From: Flavitalea sp964593835
GTDB taxonomy: Bacteria; Bacteroidota; Bacteroidia; Chitinophagales; Chitinophagaceae
Assembly: GCA_964593835.1 (NCBI GenBank)
Contig: CAZQIQ010000010.1
Coordinates: 1 to 64,000, forward strand
Direction of reading: 5' to 3'
Length of the DNA stretch: 64,000 nucleotides
The position numbers and the translations under genes are program-made. The notes below the pieces were generated by a model. The model did not search any database, was not told where the DNA came from, and worked only from the letters and a program-made list of their open reading frames with translations. Below are positions 38,082 through 48,863 of the stretch, piece after piece. Within the stretch, counting starts at the first letter, position 1, and every line of letters starts with the position of its first letter.

Positions 38082-39356
38082 TTAAACATGTTTTTTAATA
38101 TGTTGATGATTCAGACTGATTCCCAATCCAGACTTATCTGAAACACTGATAAAACCATTTTTTATATTTTCTACCGGAAAAATCAAATCCTTATACCATG
38201 GAACCTCTCCAAATGCTATTTCGAGTATATCGAAATTTGGCAGAGAAGCACATATGGCGATACTTGCAGCAGTCGCTATGGGACCGCTAGGATTATGAGG
38301 AGCGACTTTAATACCGGCTACTTCTGCTTGTGCTGCGATATATTTTAATTCCAGTAATCCCCCACAATGCTTTACATCTGGCATAATCGTAGCATACGAC
38401 CGGTCTGTTATAATTTTTTCATATCCTTCTCTTCCAAAAATAGATTCTCCCCCTGCTAACACCTGTTGAATATTATCTTTTATTACTTTTGTTTCGTCAG
38501 GGTATTTTTCAGGATTCACAGGTTCTTCATACCAATATAAGTTAATAGATTCGAGACGTTTTGCAGTAGAAATCGATAATGCTACGTCCAAATGACTATG
38601 TACATCTACAAGAACATCAACATCTTTTCCAACAACTCTCCTTACACCTTCCAGACATTTAATAGCATGCTCAATATCGACTTCCACTTCTTTTTGCGTT
38701 GAAATATCTAGGGGACGCATCTCATCAAAAGGAGCAAGCTTTATAGCTTTGAAACCATTATTGACAGCAGCTTCCGCTGTTTTTTGAAAAGACTCAACTA
38801 AACGTTTACCATCTTTTCCTTTATCATTTGTTGCTCTGTTAATATTGGCATAAACCCGAAGCGTCTCCCTTACCCTTCCTCCCCATAAATGATAAGAAGG
38901 AACACCAAGCGTTTTTCCGCAAACGTCCCATAAAGCCTGTTCGATGCCACTCACTACTGTTCTTTTAAGTTTATTATCTGCCAGGACAAATGCAGACTGC
39001 CTGAACTGCTCGATCTGAAAAGGAGATTTATCTTTTATTAAATTGAAAAAATATTTTATTTCATTTACTACATCTTCTCTTCCATTTATATAGTTTTTAT
39101 TAAAAGCATGAGAACATTCTCCTACTCCTGTAATTTCTTTTTTATTTGTTTTAATCTCGATAAAATACCAATCACCTCTATCATTCACCTTAATAACATG
39201 CAGGTCAATACCGGTGACAAAAACATTTTTATCTACCGGTACTGATCTTTTTTCCATTTCACTTGTGAATGAAAAAAACAATGGAGCTGATAAACCCAAA
39301 CCCGCACGCCTTAGAAATGATCTTCGATTATTTATATGACTTTTATCTTTTTGCAT
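38082..39356 (-). CDS. Mandelate racemase/muconate lactonizing family dehydratase (DgoD-like), twin-arginine N-terminus
   Basis: The protein has 424 residues. NNRRSFLRRAGLGLSAPLFF at the N-terminus has the pattern of a Tat signal, so the enzyme may be exported folded. The enolase-superfamily blocks follow: DVLVDVHSHLD (metal Asp and His), WYEEPVNPE, AGGESIFGREGYEKI, MPDVKHCGGLLE and VAPHNPSGPIA with the His typical of galactonate dehydratases. The expected reaction is dehydration of a sugar acid to a 2-keto-3-deoxy acid. It starts 11 bases after the first sulfatase gene, which places sugar-acid chemistry in the operon. The exact substrate is unknown. Confidence 0.85.
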   Translation of the reverse strand: MQKDKSHINNRRSFLRRAGLGLSAPLFFSFTSEMEKRSVPVDKNVFVTGIDLHVIKVNDRGDWYFIEIKTNKKEITGVGECSHAFNKNYINGREDVVNEIKYFFNLIKDKSPFQIEQFRQSAFVLADNKLKRTVVSGIEQALWDVCGKTLGVPSYHLWGGRVRETLRVYANINRATNDKGKDGKRLVESFQKTAEAAVNNGFKAIKLAPFDEMRPLDISTQKEVEVDIEHAIKCLEGVRRVVGKDVDVLVDVHSHLDVALSISTAKRLESINLYWYEEPVNPEKYPDETKVIKDNIQQVLAGGESIFGREGYEKIITDRSYATIMPDVKHCGGLLELKYIAAQAEVAGIKVAPHNPSGPIATAASIAICASLPNFDILEIAFGEVPWYKDLIFPVENIKNGFISVSDKSGLGISLNHQHIKKHV

Positions 39357-39367
39357 ATTCTTAATTG

Positions 39368-41653
39368 TTATTTTGTTTCAATAACAACTTTGTTAAGTTT
39401 TCCGGTGAATAAAAATGGAGAATGATAGGCTTTACTTACCGGAGTATTACTATCCTGACCAATTTCTAATCCTTCATCCGCAGCGCTATAAGATTCTTTA
39501 TAGTTAACGGGATGATCTATTTTACCTTTGCCTACCTGTTTATTATTGATAAAAAGAATAACTTCTCCACCTGTAGAATGATCAGAAAAGGGAATAAAAT
39601 CAAATTTTAACACAGATGAAACGTCTGGAATATCGTTATCGGATGAAAGCAAAAATGCAGAACGACCATCAGTGTAGGCAAAATGCAATTTTCGGTTTTT
39701 CACGAAAAAACTAAACCCTCCATATTTACCACCATTAGCAAGTAAAACACCATTAGATACATCTGAATTTTCTCCAACAAATGCAGAAACAGAAAACCTC
39801 CCTTTTGCCCATTTAGGTGATTCAATACTCCATAATCTTGCGGCGCCGGGATATAAAACATATTCCGTCTTTATGGGATATGAAGGATCGGGTTGTGCAA
39901 CATATGATCGTCCCTTAATAGGATAAACGTTATATTTTATCGCCTCATTATCAAACACTTTTTTTAACTCCACCAGTTTTTCAGGGTATTTATGCGAAAG
40001 ATCTTTTGATTCGGACCAATCCTCAGCAATCTTAAACAACTCCCACTTATCATCCTCAAACCTTTCACCTTTGTGAAAAGCTGCAGCCTTCCATCCATCC
40101 TTATAAATCGCACGATTACCGGCAATTTCATAATACTGTATTGTTCGCGCTGATGACGCGTTGGGATTGCTAATAGAATACGAAAGATCTATACCGTGAA
40201 GCGTGTCCTGTTTATACCCTTTAATAACTTCAGGAAGCTTCGTACCTGTAATAGCGAGAGTGGTCGGCAACAAGTCTATGACATGACCATATTGTTCCCT
40301 CACACCTCTCTCTTTTATCTTTTCCGGATATGATATAATGAGAGGCGTATGCGTACCTCCTTCACCGTTAGCATCGTATTTCCAATACCTGAACGGAGTA
40401 TTGTCTGCATGCCCCCATCCTTCCGGATAAACGGGATAAGAAAACTCACTTCCTATCTTACCAGTTTGACTTAACATAAAATCAAACTCTTTCTTTTTCT
40501 CCTCTTCAGTTTTTTTGATATAAGCACGCTCACTTAATGTTCCATGCTCATCGCCTCTTCTCGTCCCTCCATTATCTCCTAAAACAGCAACAATTAATGT
40601 ATTATCAAATTGATTAACCTGCTTCAGATAATTAAAGACACGACCGATTTCATCATCAACATGCGACAAATATGCGGCATAGACTTCCATGAAATGAGCA
40701 TATAATTTTTTCTGTTCGCTACTTAGACTATTCCATGCTTTTATCTGAGGATCTCTTGGGGTAAGAACAGTATTGGCAGGAATAACCCCTAATTGTTTTT
40801 GCCGCTGAAAAACTTTTTCTCTATATGCGTCCCAACCATCATCAAATCTGCCTTTATACTTTTTGATCCATTCTTCCGGAGCCTGATGGGGTGAATGTGT
40901 AGCACCAGGAGCAAGGTATAAGAAGAAAGGTTTATCAGTGTTTGCTGATTTCTGATTAGCTATATAACTAATGGCTTTATCAGCTAACAATTCAGATAGA
41001 TGCTTTTTATTAGACTCAATGTTCACCTTATGATTTCCTTCCCATAATTGAGGATGCCACTGATCAGTGGCACCACCGAGAAAACCATAAAACTGTTCGA
41101 AACCTCTTCCTAATGGCCATCTGTTAAAAGGTCCTGCCTGCGTCTCCTCACCATGAGGAATAACGTGCCATTTTCCAACGGCAATGGTATTATATCCGTT
41201 TTCCAATAATACTTCACTGATTATACCACTTTCAAAAGGTAATCGTCCGTTATAACCCGGAGTAGTTTCATGACTGGGAAAATATCCAAATCCAACAGCG
41301 TGAGAGTTTCGTCCGCTTAACAGTGCTGCGCGTGTTGGAGCACATACACCTACGTTATGAAAATTTGTATAGCGTAGACCATTATTAGCAATACTCTCCA
41401 AAAAAGGTGTTTCAATAATTCCGCCAAAAGCAGAAGTAGCCGCATATCCTACATCATCTAATAATATCCATATAATATTAGGAGACCCCTCACGAGCTTT
41501 ATTTTTTTGAGGATACCACAATTTTGTTTCTTCTATAGTTTTTCCTAATTGCCCCTCAAAAGGAACACGTGGATCATATTGGGTAAATACAGCACTAACT
41601 ATACCTACATTAATGATAGAAGATGCGACTAATGTTTTTGCTAAAAATTTCAT
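39368..41653 (-). CDS. Exported S1-family arylsulfatase with C-terminal LamG-like domain
   Basis: The protein has 761 residues with a probable Sec signal (1-21). LLDDVGYAATSAFGG has the metal-binding Asp pair (66-67). The active-site motif is VGVCAPTRAALLSGRN, with C104 to be converted to formylglycine. HVIPHGEE, TDQWHPQ and GDNGGTRRGDE follow. Residues from about 600 to 760 resemble a concanavalin-like domain (NGGKYGGFSFFV ... FINNKQVGKGKI). Cleavage of a sulfate ester from a glycan or aryl substrate is expected outside the cytoplasm. A paralogue lies 14 bases upstream. The Cys-type motif requires the FGE encoded at 49 kb. Confidence 0.92.
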   Translation of the reverse strand: MKFLAKTLVASSIINVGIVSAVFTQYDPRVPFEGQLGKTIEETKLWYPQKNKAREGSPNIIWILLDDVGYAATSAFGGIIETPFLESIANNGLRYTNFHNVGVCAPTRAALLSGRNSHAVGFGYFPSHETTPGYNGRLPFESGIISEVLLENGYNTIAVGKWHVIPHGEETQAGPFNRWPLGRGFEQFYGFLGGATDQWHPQLWEGNHKVNIESNKKHLSELLADKAISYIANQKSANTDKPFFLYLAPGATHSPHQAPEEWIKKYKGRFDDGWDAYREKVFQRQKQLGVIPANTVLTPRDPQIKAWNSLSSEQKKLYAHFMEVYAAYLSHVDDEIGRVFNYLKQVNQFDNTLIVAVLGDNGGTRRGDEHGTLSERAYIKKTEEEKKKEFDFMLSQTGKIGSEFSYPVYPEGWGHADNTPFRYWKYDANGEGGTHTPLIISYPEKIKERGVREQYGHVIDLLPTTLAITGTKLPEVIKGYKQDTLHGIDLSYSISNPNASSARTIQYYEIAGNRAIYKDGWKAAAFHKGERFEDDKWELFKIAEDWSESKDLSHKYPEKLVELKKVFDNEAIKYNVYPIKGRSYVAQPDPSYPIKTEYVLYPGAARLWSIESPKWAKGRFSVSAFVGENSDVSNGVLLANGGKYGGFSFFVKNRKLHFAYTDGRSAFLLSSDNDIPDVSSVLKFDFIPFSDHSTGGEVILFINNKQVGKGKIDHPVNYKESYSAADEGLEIGQDSNTPVSKAYHSPFLFTGKLNKVVIETK

Positions 41654-41667
41654 TGCTTAATGTCTAT

Positions 41668-43935
41668 TTATTGCTCAATCACCAATGTTTTAACACGACC
41701 GTTAAAATAAAATACCGGAGGATATGATTTCGAAACCGGTGAATTAAGATCTTTTCCAACACTCACTCCTTCCCACGAAAAAGATTGCAGATATTTATTC
41801 CTTGCACTAATTTTTTCTTCAGCTACTTTACGCCCGTCTACTATAAGAGTAACAGATCCAGACTCGGAATACTCAACAGCGATAGCATGTTTGCCTTCTC
41901 CAATACCTTGGCTATATGATAGCTTTATTTGTTCTACTCCGTCATTTAATAAATAATTAAGTGTTCCATTTTGAATATATAAGCTGGTGCCACCAAACAA
42001 ACCTCCATTGGCAAAAATTACACCTTCGGCATTATTCTTTGGCAATTCAACATTGGCAGTAATAATCAGTCTGCCCTGACCAATATTTACACGAGTCTTA
42101 TTGGAAGTATGTTCATAAATTATTGTCTTAGGTTTAATAACCGGCTTTCTTATTCCTTCAGCATAATTTCTAAGGGGATACACATTGTACTTATGAGCTT
42201 CTGCATCAAATAATGCTTTTAGCTCTTCAAGTTTTTTAGGATTTTTAGACGCAAGATCATTGATCTCATTCCAGTCTTCGTTTAAATTATAAAGCTCCCA
42301 TTTATCCTTTTTAAAGTCTGAAGTAAAATTGATATCAGTTGAAGTTGAATCTCTAAAAATATTTCTCGGATGATAAACAGATGCTTTCCATCCATCTTTA
42401 TAAATTGATCGTCCACCATGTAATTCATAGTACTGAGTAGTATGTTTAGCAGGGGCCTGGGGCTGATCAACAGTATATAAAAAACTAACTCCATGAAACG
42501 GCAGTTGCTTATAGCCGTTGATGATGTCTTTATATTTTGTACCGGTAAGCTCAATTGTTGTTGGATAAACATCTGTTACATGGCTATACTGTGTTCTGAG
42601 TGATCCTTTATGATTTTCTTTAGTTCCATTGGGATAATAAAAAATGAGAGGATTATGTGTTGCGCCTTCTGCATTAGCATCACTTTTCCAATACCTAAAT
42701 GGTGTGTTGGTCGCCTGTGACCATCCCAAGGGATAATTGGGATTAGTAAATTCAGTTCCAATCTTATCATACTGACTTAATAAAAACTGTATATCATGTC
42801 CGGAAGATCTGCTTCCAGCACCAATTCCAACAGTTCCGGTGTAAGTACCCTCTTTGCTTCCGCCATTATCACCAATAATTACAAAAATGGCGGTATTATC
42901 AAGCTGATCAATTTCTTTTAAATAATTAACGACCCTTCCAATCTGATGATCAGTGTAGGATAAAAAAGCAGCATACACTTCAAAGAATCTCGAAAAAACT
43001 TTTTTCTCATCAGCTGATAAACTATTCCATGCTTTAATACCATGCTGGCGGGGAGGCAATTTTGTTCCTTTAGGTAATAAGCCCAAAGATTGCTGTTTCT
43101 TAAATACATCTTCACGATATTTATCCCATCCACCATCAAACTTACCTTTGTATTTATTGATCCAATCATCAGGAACATGATGCGGAGAGTGAGTAGCACC
43201 AGGGGCCAGATACAGGAAAAATGGTTTTTCGGAATCAACTGATTTTTGGTTAGCTATATAGGAAATCGCTTTATCAGCTAATAATTCATTAAGATGTTTA
43301 GTATTGGGTTCAATATTAACAGGATTTGTTTCTTCAACAATCTGAGGATGAAACTGATCAGTCATTCCACCCAGAAACCCATAAAAATGCTCAAAACCAC
43401 GTCCTGTTGGATACCTGTTATAAGGTCCTGCAAACGTATAATCATCAGGGTTATTTCCATGCCATTTCCCCAGAGCAAATGTGTTATAGCCATTTTCTTT
43501 TAAGGTTTCAGCGATAGTTCCAGCTTCAAAAGGAATATCTCCATTATATCCGGGTGTACCAATACCTAATTCTGCATGATGCCCCATAGCCACACTATGA
43601 TGATTTCTTCCTGTTAATAATGCTGCTCTTGTTGGACTGCATATCCCTGTTGTATGGAAATTAGTATACCTGACACCACCAGCAGACAGCTCATCAAAAG
43701 TGGGAGTTTCTATTAATCCTCCAAATGGCGAGGTAGCTCCAAACCCAACATCATCTAATAAAACCCATATTACATTCGGGGCACCTTTGGGTGCTTTTAT
43801 TCTTTCCGGCCACACCTGTTTGGTTTCTTCTAGTGATTTTCCGATTACTCCCTCAAATGGCTTTAACGGGCTATGTTGCGCTGACAAAAAAAATGGAAAA
43901 GATAAAAGACCGGCAAAGAGCAATTTTTTATACAT
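41668..43935 (-). CDS. Exported S1-family arylsulfatase, paralogue with C-terminal LamG-like domain
   Basis: The protein has 755 residues with signal peptide MYKKLLFAGLLSFPFFLSAQ. LLDDVGFGATSPFGG has the metal Asp pair (61-62). TTGICSPTRAALLTGRN contains the formylglycine Cys C99. KWHGNNP, MTDQFHPQ and IGDNGGSKEG follow. A C-terminal beta-sandwich (about 600-755) shows IFANGGLFGGTSLYI and SVTLIVDGRKVAEE. It is similar in plan to its neighbour but differs around the active-site loop, so the two probably act on different sulfate positions or linkages. It lies between susD and the first sulfatase with short gaps, in one operon. Confidence 0.92.
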   Translation of the reverse strand: MYKKLLFAGLLSFPFFLSAQHSPLKPFEGVIGKSLEETKQVWPERIKAPKGAPNVIWVLLDDVGFGATSPFGGLIETPTFDELSAGGVRYTNFHTTGICSPTRAALLTGRNHHSVAMGHHAELGIGTPGYNGDIPFEAGTIAETLKENGYNTFALGKWHGNNPDDYTFAGPYNRYPTGRGFEHFYGFLGGMTDQFHPQIVEETNPVNIEPNTKHLNELLADKAISYIANQKSVDSEKPFFLYLAPGATHSPHHVPDDWINKYKGKFDGGWDKYREDVFKKQQSLGLLPKGTKLPPRQHGIKAWNSLSADEKKVFSRFFEVYAAFLSYTDHQIGRVVNYLKEIDQLDNTAIFVIIGDNGGSKEGTYTGTVGIGAGSRSSGHDIQFLLSQYDKIGTEFTNPNYPLGWSQATNTPFRYWKSDANAEGATHNPLIFYYPNGTKENHKGSLRTQYSHVTDVYPTTIELTGTKYKDIINGYKQLPFHGVSFLYTVDQPQAPAKHTTQYYELHGGRSIYKDGWKASVYHPRNIFRDSTSTDINFTSDFKKDKWELYNLNEDWNEINDLASKNPKKLEELKALFDAEAHKYNVYPLRNYAEGIRKPVIKPKTIIYEHTSNKTRVNIGQGRLIITANVELPKNNAEGVIFANGGLFGGTSLYIQNGTLNYLLNDGVEQIKLSYSQGIGEGKHAIAVEYSESGSVTLIVDGRKVAEEKISARNKYLQSFSWEGVSVGKDLNSPVSKSYPPVFYFNGRVKTLVIEQ

Positions 43936-43966
43936 ATAAATAATTTAGAAGAATAATGAATAAATA

Positions 43967-45505
43967 CTACCAACCCTTGTTTTGTGTGAGTAGTGGATTT
44001 CTGTCAATTTCTAATTGAGGAATTGGAAATAGATAATGTCTGGCCGCGGCATTTGTTTTGCCTACTTTATGAAGGTTTACTATCAAGGTTCCACGGTTGT
44101 CAGGACCCACATCAGTAATAGCAGATCCTGTTTGTCTCAGGAGGTCAAACCATCGTTGAAACTCATACACAAGTTCCAGTCTGCGGTCAAGATATACAGC
44201 TTCACGAAACTCATCCTTATTAAGTGTTCCCACAGGAATATCATCTAGTCCGGCACGCCTTCTTATTCTGTTAAGCGAATTATGAGCCTGAAGCGTTGGA
44301 CCATTTAATTCATTTTCAGCTTCGGCATGAATTAATAAAACTTCAGCAAAACGAATAATATGTGTATTGGTTGCTGCTTCTGCGGTATTTGAAACAGCAG
44401 AAGGATCCCAATATTTATTCAGAAAAGGCGTAGAGTCACCCGGAATTGCCGGGTCGTTTAATTTTCCATATACATTTCCGTTAACCGGACTTACAAAGGA
44501 CTTTACGAATGTGACGTCTCTTCTTTTATCCTGAGAAGAATAGAGTTTATAAATACTAAAAAAATCATCTTCTCCTACTGTATAAAATCTAACCTGATCG
44601 CCATAAGTTGCTCTTAATCCGGGAATACCGGTAAAAGCAGCACGCGACATAGTCGCATTACCCTGCCCACCTGCATTAGATAAAAATTGAACAGAAAATA
44701 TATGTTCCTTTCCGTTTTTGTATGCCGGTAAAAACACACGCGCATAATTTTCTTCCAGGTCATAACCGTATGCACCATTAATCACCTCTCCGGCAGTTAT
44801 TACAGCAGACTCCCAATCTCTTTTTGTAAGATATACTTTTGATAACAGTGATTTAGCTGCACCTTCCGTTGCCCTGCCCACTTCTCCGGATGAGCCGTTA
44901 GCAAATAAACTCACCGACTCTTTAAGGTCATCAATAATTTGTGCATATACACTGTCTGCCGAGGTTCTTGGAACACTTAGCTGCGCAATAGGTAAAACCG
45001 TCTGATCAGTCAATAACAAAGGAACGGCGCCATATAATCTTACCAGATCAAAATAATGCAACGCTCTGATAAATCTTGCTTCAGCAAGTAACCTGTTCTT
45101 TAACGACTGATCAAACTCTAATGCAGCAATTCTTTCCAAAGCTACGTTTGCCCGGTTTATATTAGCATAATGTTGTTGCCATATTTCTTTTCCTCTGATA
45201 ACTGTGGCTGAATGAGCCAGTTTAGAAAGAGACTGTACGTCCGGGTTAGGAGAACCAGGACCTGCATCCAAATCATCCGACATAAAATCCATTCCGGTAT
45301 TATATAAAGAGTTATATAAGCCCTGCTGCCCTTTAGGATCTTTTTTAAGCTGATGATACAGAGCATTCACTGCAGCTACAGCATCACTGGATGTTTTATA
45401 AAACTGCTGAGGAGATAAAAAAGATTTGGGTTCTTCCGTAAGTTTTGTGCAGGAGTAACTACTCATAATGACTCCCACCGATATATAATAAAGTAACTTT
45501 TTCAT
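43967..45505 (-). CDS. susD: SusD/RagB-type outer-membrane nutrient-binding lipoprotein
   Basis: The protein has 512 residues. The lipoprotein signal MKKLLYYISVGVIMSSYSC places Cys 19 at the mature N-terminus. LSPQQFYKTSSDAVAAVNALYHQL near residue 35-55 and RFIRALHYFDLVRLYGAVPLL are the diagnostic helices of SusD. IRFAEVLLIHAEAENELNG, RRRAGLDD and DRRLELVYEFQRWFDLLR complete the family pattern. It caps the SusC pore on the cell surface and binds the incoming glycan. It starts 15 bases after susC. Confidence 0.96.
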   Translation of the reverse strand: MKKLLYYISVGVIMSSYSCTKLTEEPKSFLSPQQFYKTSSDAVAAVNALYHQLKKDPKGQQGLYNSLYNTGMDFMSDDLDAGPGSPNPDVQSLSKLAHSATVIRGKEIWQQHYANINRANVALERIAALEFDQSLKNRLLAEARFIRALHYFDLVRLYGAVPLLLTDQTVLPIAQLSVPRTSADSVYAQIIDDLKESVSLFANGSSGEVGRATEGAAKSLLSKVYLTKRDWESAVITAGEVINGAYGYDLEENYARVFLPAYKNGKEHIFSVQFLSNAGGQGNATMSRAAFTGIPGLRATYGDQVRFYTVGEDDFFSIYKLYSSQDKRRDVTFVKSFVSPVNGNVYGKLNDPAIPGDSTPFLNKYWDPSAVSNTAEAATNTHIIRFAEVLLIHAEAENELNGPTLQAHNSLNRIRRRAGLDDIPVGTLNKDEFREAVYLDRRLELVYEFQRWFDLLRQTGSAITDVGPDNRGTLIVNLHKVGKTNAAARHYLFPIPQLEIDRNPLLTQNKGW

Positions 45506-45520
45506 GATAATTAATAATTA

Positions 45521-48500
45521 TTACAGAGTAATTGATACTCCTCCGAGGATTGTTTTACTGTTAGGATATACTCCGTTGTCAATTCCGGAATTCAATACAT
45601 TTTGAGCATTACGACTGACTTCAGGATCAAAACCAGTATAGTTTGTCCATGTAAAAATATTTTGACCGGTAACATAGAACCTTGCTCCCTTTATCTTTAA
45701 TTTAGAAGCAACACGCAAGGGTAAAGAATAACCCAGCGTCAGATTTTTAAGTCTTAAATATGAACCATCTTCAATAAATCTATCAGATAAAGTAGGAGAA
45801 GGATCTTCCACCGCTTTATGCATGTCAGTATTAGTATTAGCTGGAGTCCACCGGTTAAGCAATGTGGCATAAGCATTCGTAAACCCATTTCCCATTTCCA
45901 ACTCCGCTCTTGAATTACTGAATATTTTATTACCATAGGAAGACTGCAAAAAGACGGTCAAATCGAAATTTTTGTAAGTAAATGTATTGGTTATGCCAGC
46001 CAGAAATTTAGGCTGAGAATTTCCTACTATTGTTCTGTCACCCGCTTGTGTAATTACGCCATCACCATTCACATCTTTGTATTTTTGGCTACCCGGTCCG
46101 GTACGTGCAAGGGGAGATTGCGAAAAATCATCTCCTTCCTGAAACACTCCATCTGTTACATACATATAAAAAGAGCCTAATGGTTCACCCACTTTTACAA
46201 TGCCTGATGGTCGGGGAAGATTTGTTGGATCAATAGGAATAAACTCAGTTATACCAGGTCCCAGACTTAACACTTTATTTCTGTTAGCTGAAAGCACTAA
46301 ACTGGTTGTCCAGTTGAAGACTCCTGTAATATTTTGTGTGTTTACAGCCAGTTCAATTCCCTTATTCTCCACGGAGCCATAATTTTGGTAGGCGCTTTCC
46401 AGACCAGATGAGTATGGAATAGGAACTTCAAGTAACAGATCATTTGTTTTTTTGTAGTATATATCGGTAACTATTCTTATTCTGCTGGAAAATAATGCCA
46501 CATCAACACCCAGATTATATTGCAACGACTTCTCCCATCCCAAATTCTGATTACCATAGCTGGAAGGAGCAAAGCCACCAACTAAAGTATTATTGAAATT
46601 ATAATTGTAATATGCCAGTCGGGCTAATGATTGATAAGGAGTAATTTCCTGATTACCTGTTAAACCTGCGCTAAACCTAAGTTTCAATTGACTGATAGCT
46701 GGTACAGCTTCAATAAAATCTTCATTTGATGCTATCCATGCCACAGCGGCAGAAGGAAATGTTCCCCATTTATTATCGCCACCAAAACGTGAAGAACCAT
46801 CAGCCCTGGCTGTTAATGTTAAATAGTATTTATTTCTGAATGAATAATTAACTCTGGCGAGATAAGATTGAAGTGTCCATTTTTCATTATAAGAAGTAGG
46901 AACTGACAATATACTACCAGATCCCAAATTATTATAAGTAAAATGATCACTAACAAAATTAGCAGTTCCTGTAATGACCGTTTCCGTTAATGATTGTTGC
47001 TGAGAATTCCCAACTATAACATCTAAAGAATGATCATTTCCAATATCTCTTTTATAAGTAAGCGTATTTTCATTCAGCCAGTTTGTACTGGATAATGTTC
47101 CAATAGAAGCTATACCACCGGGAAATCCTTCAAAAACCGTTGAAGGCAAATACCTGTTTTGTTTATTATTGATAAAATCTCCACCAATCAATACTTTGGC
47201 TGTGAGATAATCAGTAATTTTATATTCTCCGTAACCATTCAACAAAAACCTTCCCGTTTTTGTTTTATTTATTTGGTTTAATAAAGTATTGATCGGATTA
47301 GCAACAGAAGTTTCAAAATTACTTGAAACAGTAAAATTTCCATTTTCATCATATACAGGAACTACAGGAGGCATATTTAAAATACCATACACAACAGCAT
47401 CAGGTGCTACGTTTGCACTGGTTAATGCTCCTGTAATAAAAGAACCGAATTTAAACCTGTCATTAAACTCGTGATCAAAATTCAGGCGAAAAGAATATCT
47501 CTCAAATCCTGTATTCTTTAAAATTCCATCCTGTTTAAAATAATTACCCGAAAGAGCTAGTCTCGATTTTTCACTACCCTTAAAAATTGAAAGATTATGA
47601 TTTACAATAGGTGCAGTGGCAAAAGCTTCATCCTGCCAATCAGTTCCTCTTCCTAATTCATTTAATTTTTCATCGGTATAAAGTGGTGGTTTTCCTGCAT
47701 CTATCAGAGCATCATTTTTTAACGCCCCCCATTGCTGAGCATTTAAAAGTCCAATCTTTTTAATCAATTTTTGTACACCATAATAACCATCGTATGTTAT
47801 CGTGGATGCATTTGATTTGCCTCTTTTTGTAGTAATTAATATCACTCCGTTAGCTCCTCTGGAACCATATATAGCAGTAGCAGAAGCATCTTTTAATACA
47901 TCAATTGATTCAATATCAGAAGGATTTATAGTAGATAGTGGATTTATTTTGGGACCGTTTGTCACACCGGCATCCGTCAAATAGTTGTTATTGGTAATTG
48001 GAAAACCATCAATAACATACAGAGGTTCGTTACCTGCCGCTATAGAAGTTCCACCTCGCACTCTTATAGACACTCCCCCACCAGGCTGTCCGCTCGATTG
48101 GGTTACCTGAACACCAGAAATAGTTCCCTGCAACAATCTTTCAGGAGAACTGGTACGGTCAAGATTTAATGCCTGTTTGGATAAAGACGAAAGAGATCCA
48201 GTAAAATCGCTTCTTTTTGAAGTACCATAACCTGTTACGACAACTTCATCCAATTGGCGATCACCGGGAGTTAGTTGAATTTCAACTTCTGGTTGACTAA
48301 CAGTTAATTCATTTGTTTGGTATCCTACATAACTAACTATGAGTATGTATGGAAAAGATTGTCCGGTAACAAAATTAAATCTTCCCTCATCATCAGTGAT
48401 TACTTCATGTGTGGTTCCTTTAATATGCACTACTGCACCAGGTAACGGAATTCTACTTTTTCCGTCAATTACCTGTCCTTTAAGTGTTGAATTAATGGTT

Positions 48501-48580
48501 GCATCTGGTTTTTTTTGTGCAATAACACACATTGGAATAAATACAACCATCCAGAATGTTGCTGCTAAGAGCGTTTTCAT
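45521..48580 (-). CDS. susC: SusC/RagA-type TonB-dependent outer-membrane receptor
   Basis: The protein has 1019 residues with signal peptide up to CVIAQ. About 30-115 is the carboxypeptidase-regulatory-like domain (LKGQVIDGKSRIPLPGAVV), then DEVVVTGYGTSKRSDFTGSL, the plug with IRVRGGTSIAAGNEPLYVIDG and IESIDVLKDASATAIYGSRGANGV, and a 22-strand barrel. The end ILGGVSITL is normal for SusC. It imports oligosaccharides with energy from TonB. It is the first gene of a minus-strand operon that continues with susD, two sulfatases and the dehydratase. Confidence 0.97.
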   Translation of the reverse strand: MKTLLAATFWMVVFIPMCVIAQKKPDATINSTLKGQVIDGKSRIPLPGAVVHIKGTTHEVITDDEGRFNFVTGQSFPYILIVSYVGYQTNELTVSQPEVEIQLTPGDRQLDEVVVTGYGTSKRSDFTGSLSSLSKQALNLDRTSSPERLLQGTISGVQVTQSSGQPGGGVSIRVRGGTSIAAGNEPLYVIDGFPITNNNYLTDAGVTNGPKINPLSTINPSDIESIDVLKDASATAIYGSRGANGVILITTKRGKSNASTITYDGYYGVQKLIKKIGLLNAQQWGALKNDALIDAGKPPLYTDEKLNELGRGTDWQDEAFATAPIVNHNLSIFKGSEKSRLALSGNYFKQDGILKNTGFERYSFRLNFDHEFNDRFKFGSFITGALTSANVAPDAVVYGILNMPPVVPVYDENGNFTVSSNFETSVANPINTLLNQINKTKTGRFLLNGYGEYKITDYLTAKVLIGGDFINNKQNRYLPSTVFEGFPGGIASIGTLSSTNWLNENTLTYKRDIGNDHSLDVIVGNSQQQSLTETVITGTANFVSDHFTYNNLGSGSILSVPTSYNEKWTLQSYLARVNYSFRNKYYLTLTARADGSSRFGGDNKWGTFPSAAVAWIASNEDFIEAVPAISQLKLRFSAGLTGNQEITPYQSLARLAYYNYNFNNTLVGGFAPSSYGNQNLGWEKSLQYNLGVDVALFSSRIRIVTDIYYKKTNDLLLEVPIPYSSGLESAYQNYGSVENKGIELAVNTQNITGVFNWTTSLVLSANRNKVLSLGPGITEFIPIDPTNLPRPSGIVKVGEPLGSFYMYVTDGVFQEGDDFSQSPLARTGPGSQKYKDVNGDGVITQAGDRTIVGNSQPKFLAGITNTFTYKNFDLTVFLQSSYGNKIFSNSRAELEMGNGFTNAYATLLNRWTPANTNTDMHKAVEDPSPTLSDRFIEDGSYLRLKNLTLGYSLPLRVASKLKIKGARFYVTGQNIFTWTNYTGFDPEVSRNAQNVLNSGIDNGVYPNSKTILGGVSITL

Positions 48581-48863
48581 TGTCTTGTTTAATTAAAATG
48601 GTAAGATGAGCACAAATCATTGCGCGGATAACAGACCGCCTTCTCTTAAAAAATAAGGAGTATTCTTATAATAATTATTTCAGCTATAAAACATAGCAAC
48701 AACAGGAAGAAATAGAAGAGTAGAGTCTCATAACAGCTTGTTTAAGTGATAAAAACTTTGCTGCAAAACGTGGTGGTGTAAAATGTAATAGCAATAATAA
48801 CAATATTATTATCCTACTAAACTGGTAGACAAAATAAAATTAAAATTATTATTTGACAAAATA

